This document shows positions 63,145-64,000 of a stretch of 64,000 bases of DNA, piece by piece. The stretch comes from Aulostomus chinensis (taxonomy: Eukaryota; Chordata; Actinopteri; Syngnathiformes; Aulostomidae): positions 25,981,527 through 26,045,526 of the forward strand of contig JBBMOA010000017.1 in assembly GCA_037954235.1 (NCBI GenBank), given 5' to 3'. Below the pieces are notes generated by a model, which had not been told where the DNA came from, searched no databases, and saw only the letters and a list, made by a program, of their open reading frames with translations. The position numbers and the translations under genes were made by a program. Each line of letters begins with the position of its first letter. Position 1 is the stretch's first letter.

Positions 63145-63698
63145 TTTTCCCTCCGACATTACTTCTTCTCCAGAATGCAGAAAGAGCCAGCCACACATAT
63201 TTACCTTGGAGCGAATGAAGAATTTGTTAACAGTCCAAAAATCACCTGTTCACAAACTCTCCAGGTCATTGTCTGGTGTAGTCCAGGTCTTCTTAATCCT
63301 GCCGTCAACACTGTTATTGGAGATAAAAGTGAACTACAGCACTTCCACTTTGGCGCTCGTTCACAGGAGCACCAAGAACAACCAACTGGCTTGATCCGTA
63401 GCTAACCCTCGTTCTAGCAAGTTCTGATCTCCAATCAAAGTGTTGCTGGATCACTGATTGTGATGACCTGGGTTCTACCAGACGGCCTGGAGAGTTTGTA
63501 AATGGGCGTTTCTGGACAGTTTGGCTGCTGTTAGCATCAGTCCCCGTTAGCTTCAAGCTAAATATACGTGGCTGGCTCTTCCCACATCCTGGAGTCACTA
63601 AGAAGTAATGGGGGAGGGAAAAACACCTCAGTGAGCTGAGGACTCTTGTTAGTGAGTACTGGAGGGTAACAACACTTTTTAGGTGAAGAATCACGTTC
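63145..63698. mobile_element. Foldback MITE, copy p (near full length)
   Basis: Forward half 63145-63330, spacer, reverse half 63410-63698, ending TTTTAGGTGAAGAATCAC. About 550 bp. Confidence 0.8.
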
Positions 63699-64000
63699 AC
63701 CAGCTCACAGGAAATTACAAACTAAAAACTTTACGCTCTTTCTCATGGACAGAACATTCACATTTTTTAGGAACACCTTCAGAAAGCTTTGCACAGAAGT
63801 CCTGAAGTAAATGTCCATCTAAGAATGTCCAACAGTCTAATTTGCGTTCATTAGTGACGCGCTCATCACACATTAATGAAACTCCATCAAAGGAGCCTAT
63901 TGATGTTTGCAAAATAGCGGCATCTCTGTGGTTTCCTCGGAGCGCCTCGAAGCCTCGTCTGTCTCGCATCGCTGCCACCTGCTCCGTTTTCCCTCAATAG

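Noticed and set aside
63715..63978. 87-aa minus-strand frame
   Set aside because: Starts with ATG and looks fairly natural, but has no family resemblance, splice context or neighbour support. Could be chance.

Overview
The window looks like a chromosomal segment of a bony fish (teleost, probably a percomorph). The reasons are exon-intron genes with GT-AG introns, very dense (CA)n/(TG)n microsatellites, L2/CR1-type LINEs, tRNA-like repeats with an (ATGG)n tail, hAT-type MITEs and CpG-rich promoters. Nothing prokaryotic, viral or CRISPR-like was seen.

Four protein-coding genes can be reconstructed. (1) A ppp1r13b-like (ASPP1) gene lies on the minus strand and fills about 28.1 kb down to position 426, where it leaves the left edge. 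It has a three-codon first exon, a possible alternative 40-codon first exon, and exons for the N-terminal ubiquitin-like fold and the start of the coiled coil. (2) A complete ptp4a2-like (PRL-2) phosphatase lies on the minus strand at 33530-34893, with five coding exons and 168 aa. (3) A complete beta-type connexin lies on the plus strand at 40053-41625, with three coding exons and 273 aa. This is unusual because most connexin coding regions sit in one exon. (4) A large Ser/Glu/Lys-rich protein of about 1655 aa lies on the minus strand at 53178-61827. It has four coding exons and an N-terminus that looks lipid-modified. I could not name its family.

The rest is repeat-dominated. The long first intron of ppp1r13b holds an L2-type LINE nested inside another L2-type LINE, with a 7-bp target duplication for the inner copy and a 38-bp direct repeat around the outer one. 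A foldback MITE family has about 16 copies or fragments across the window, including one inside a connexin intron and one split by a SINE-like insertion. There is also a near-perfect palindromic hAT MITE with an 8-bp target duplication, a 34-bp minisatellite of 23 units, and dozens of dinucleotide arrays.

The most unusual signals are in ppp1r13b. Its 96-nt in-frame exon has a (TG)39 tract directly against its 3' splice site in place of a pyrimidine tract, and a (CA)n tract just past its 5' splice site. Two other exons also have CA repeats immediately after their donors. This suggests dinucleotide repeats influence splicing. CTCF-like motifs in divergent orientation lie between ppp1r13b and ptp4a2. 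Exon 4 of ppp1r13b and several noncoding first exons could not be placed with confidence.
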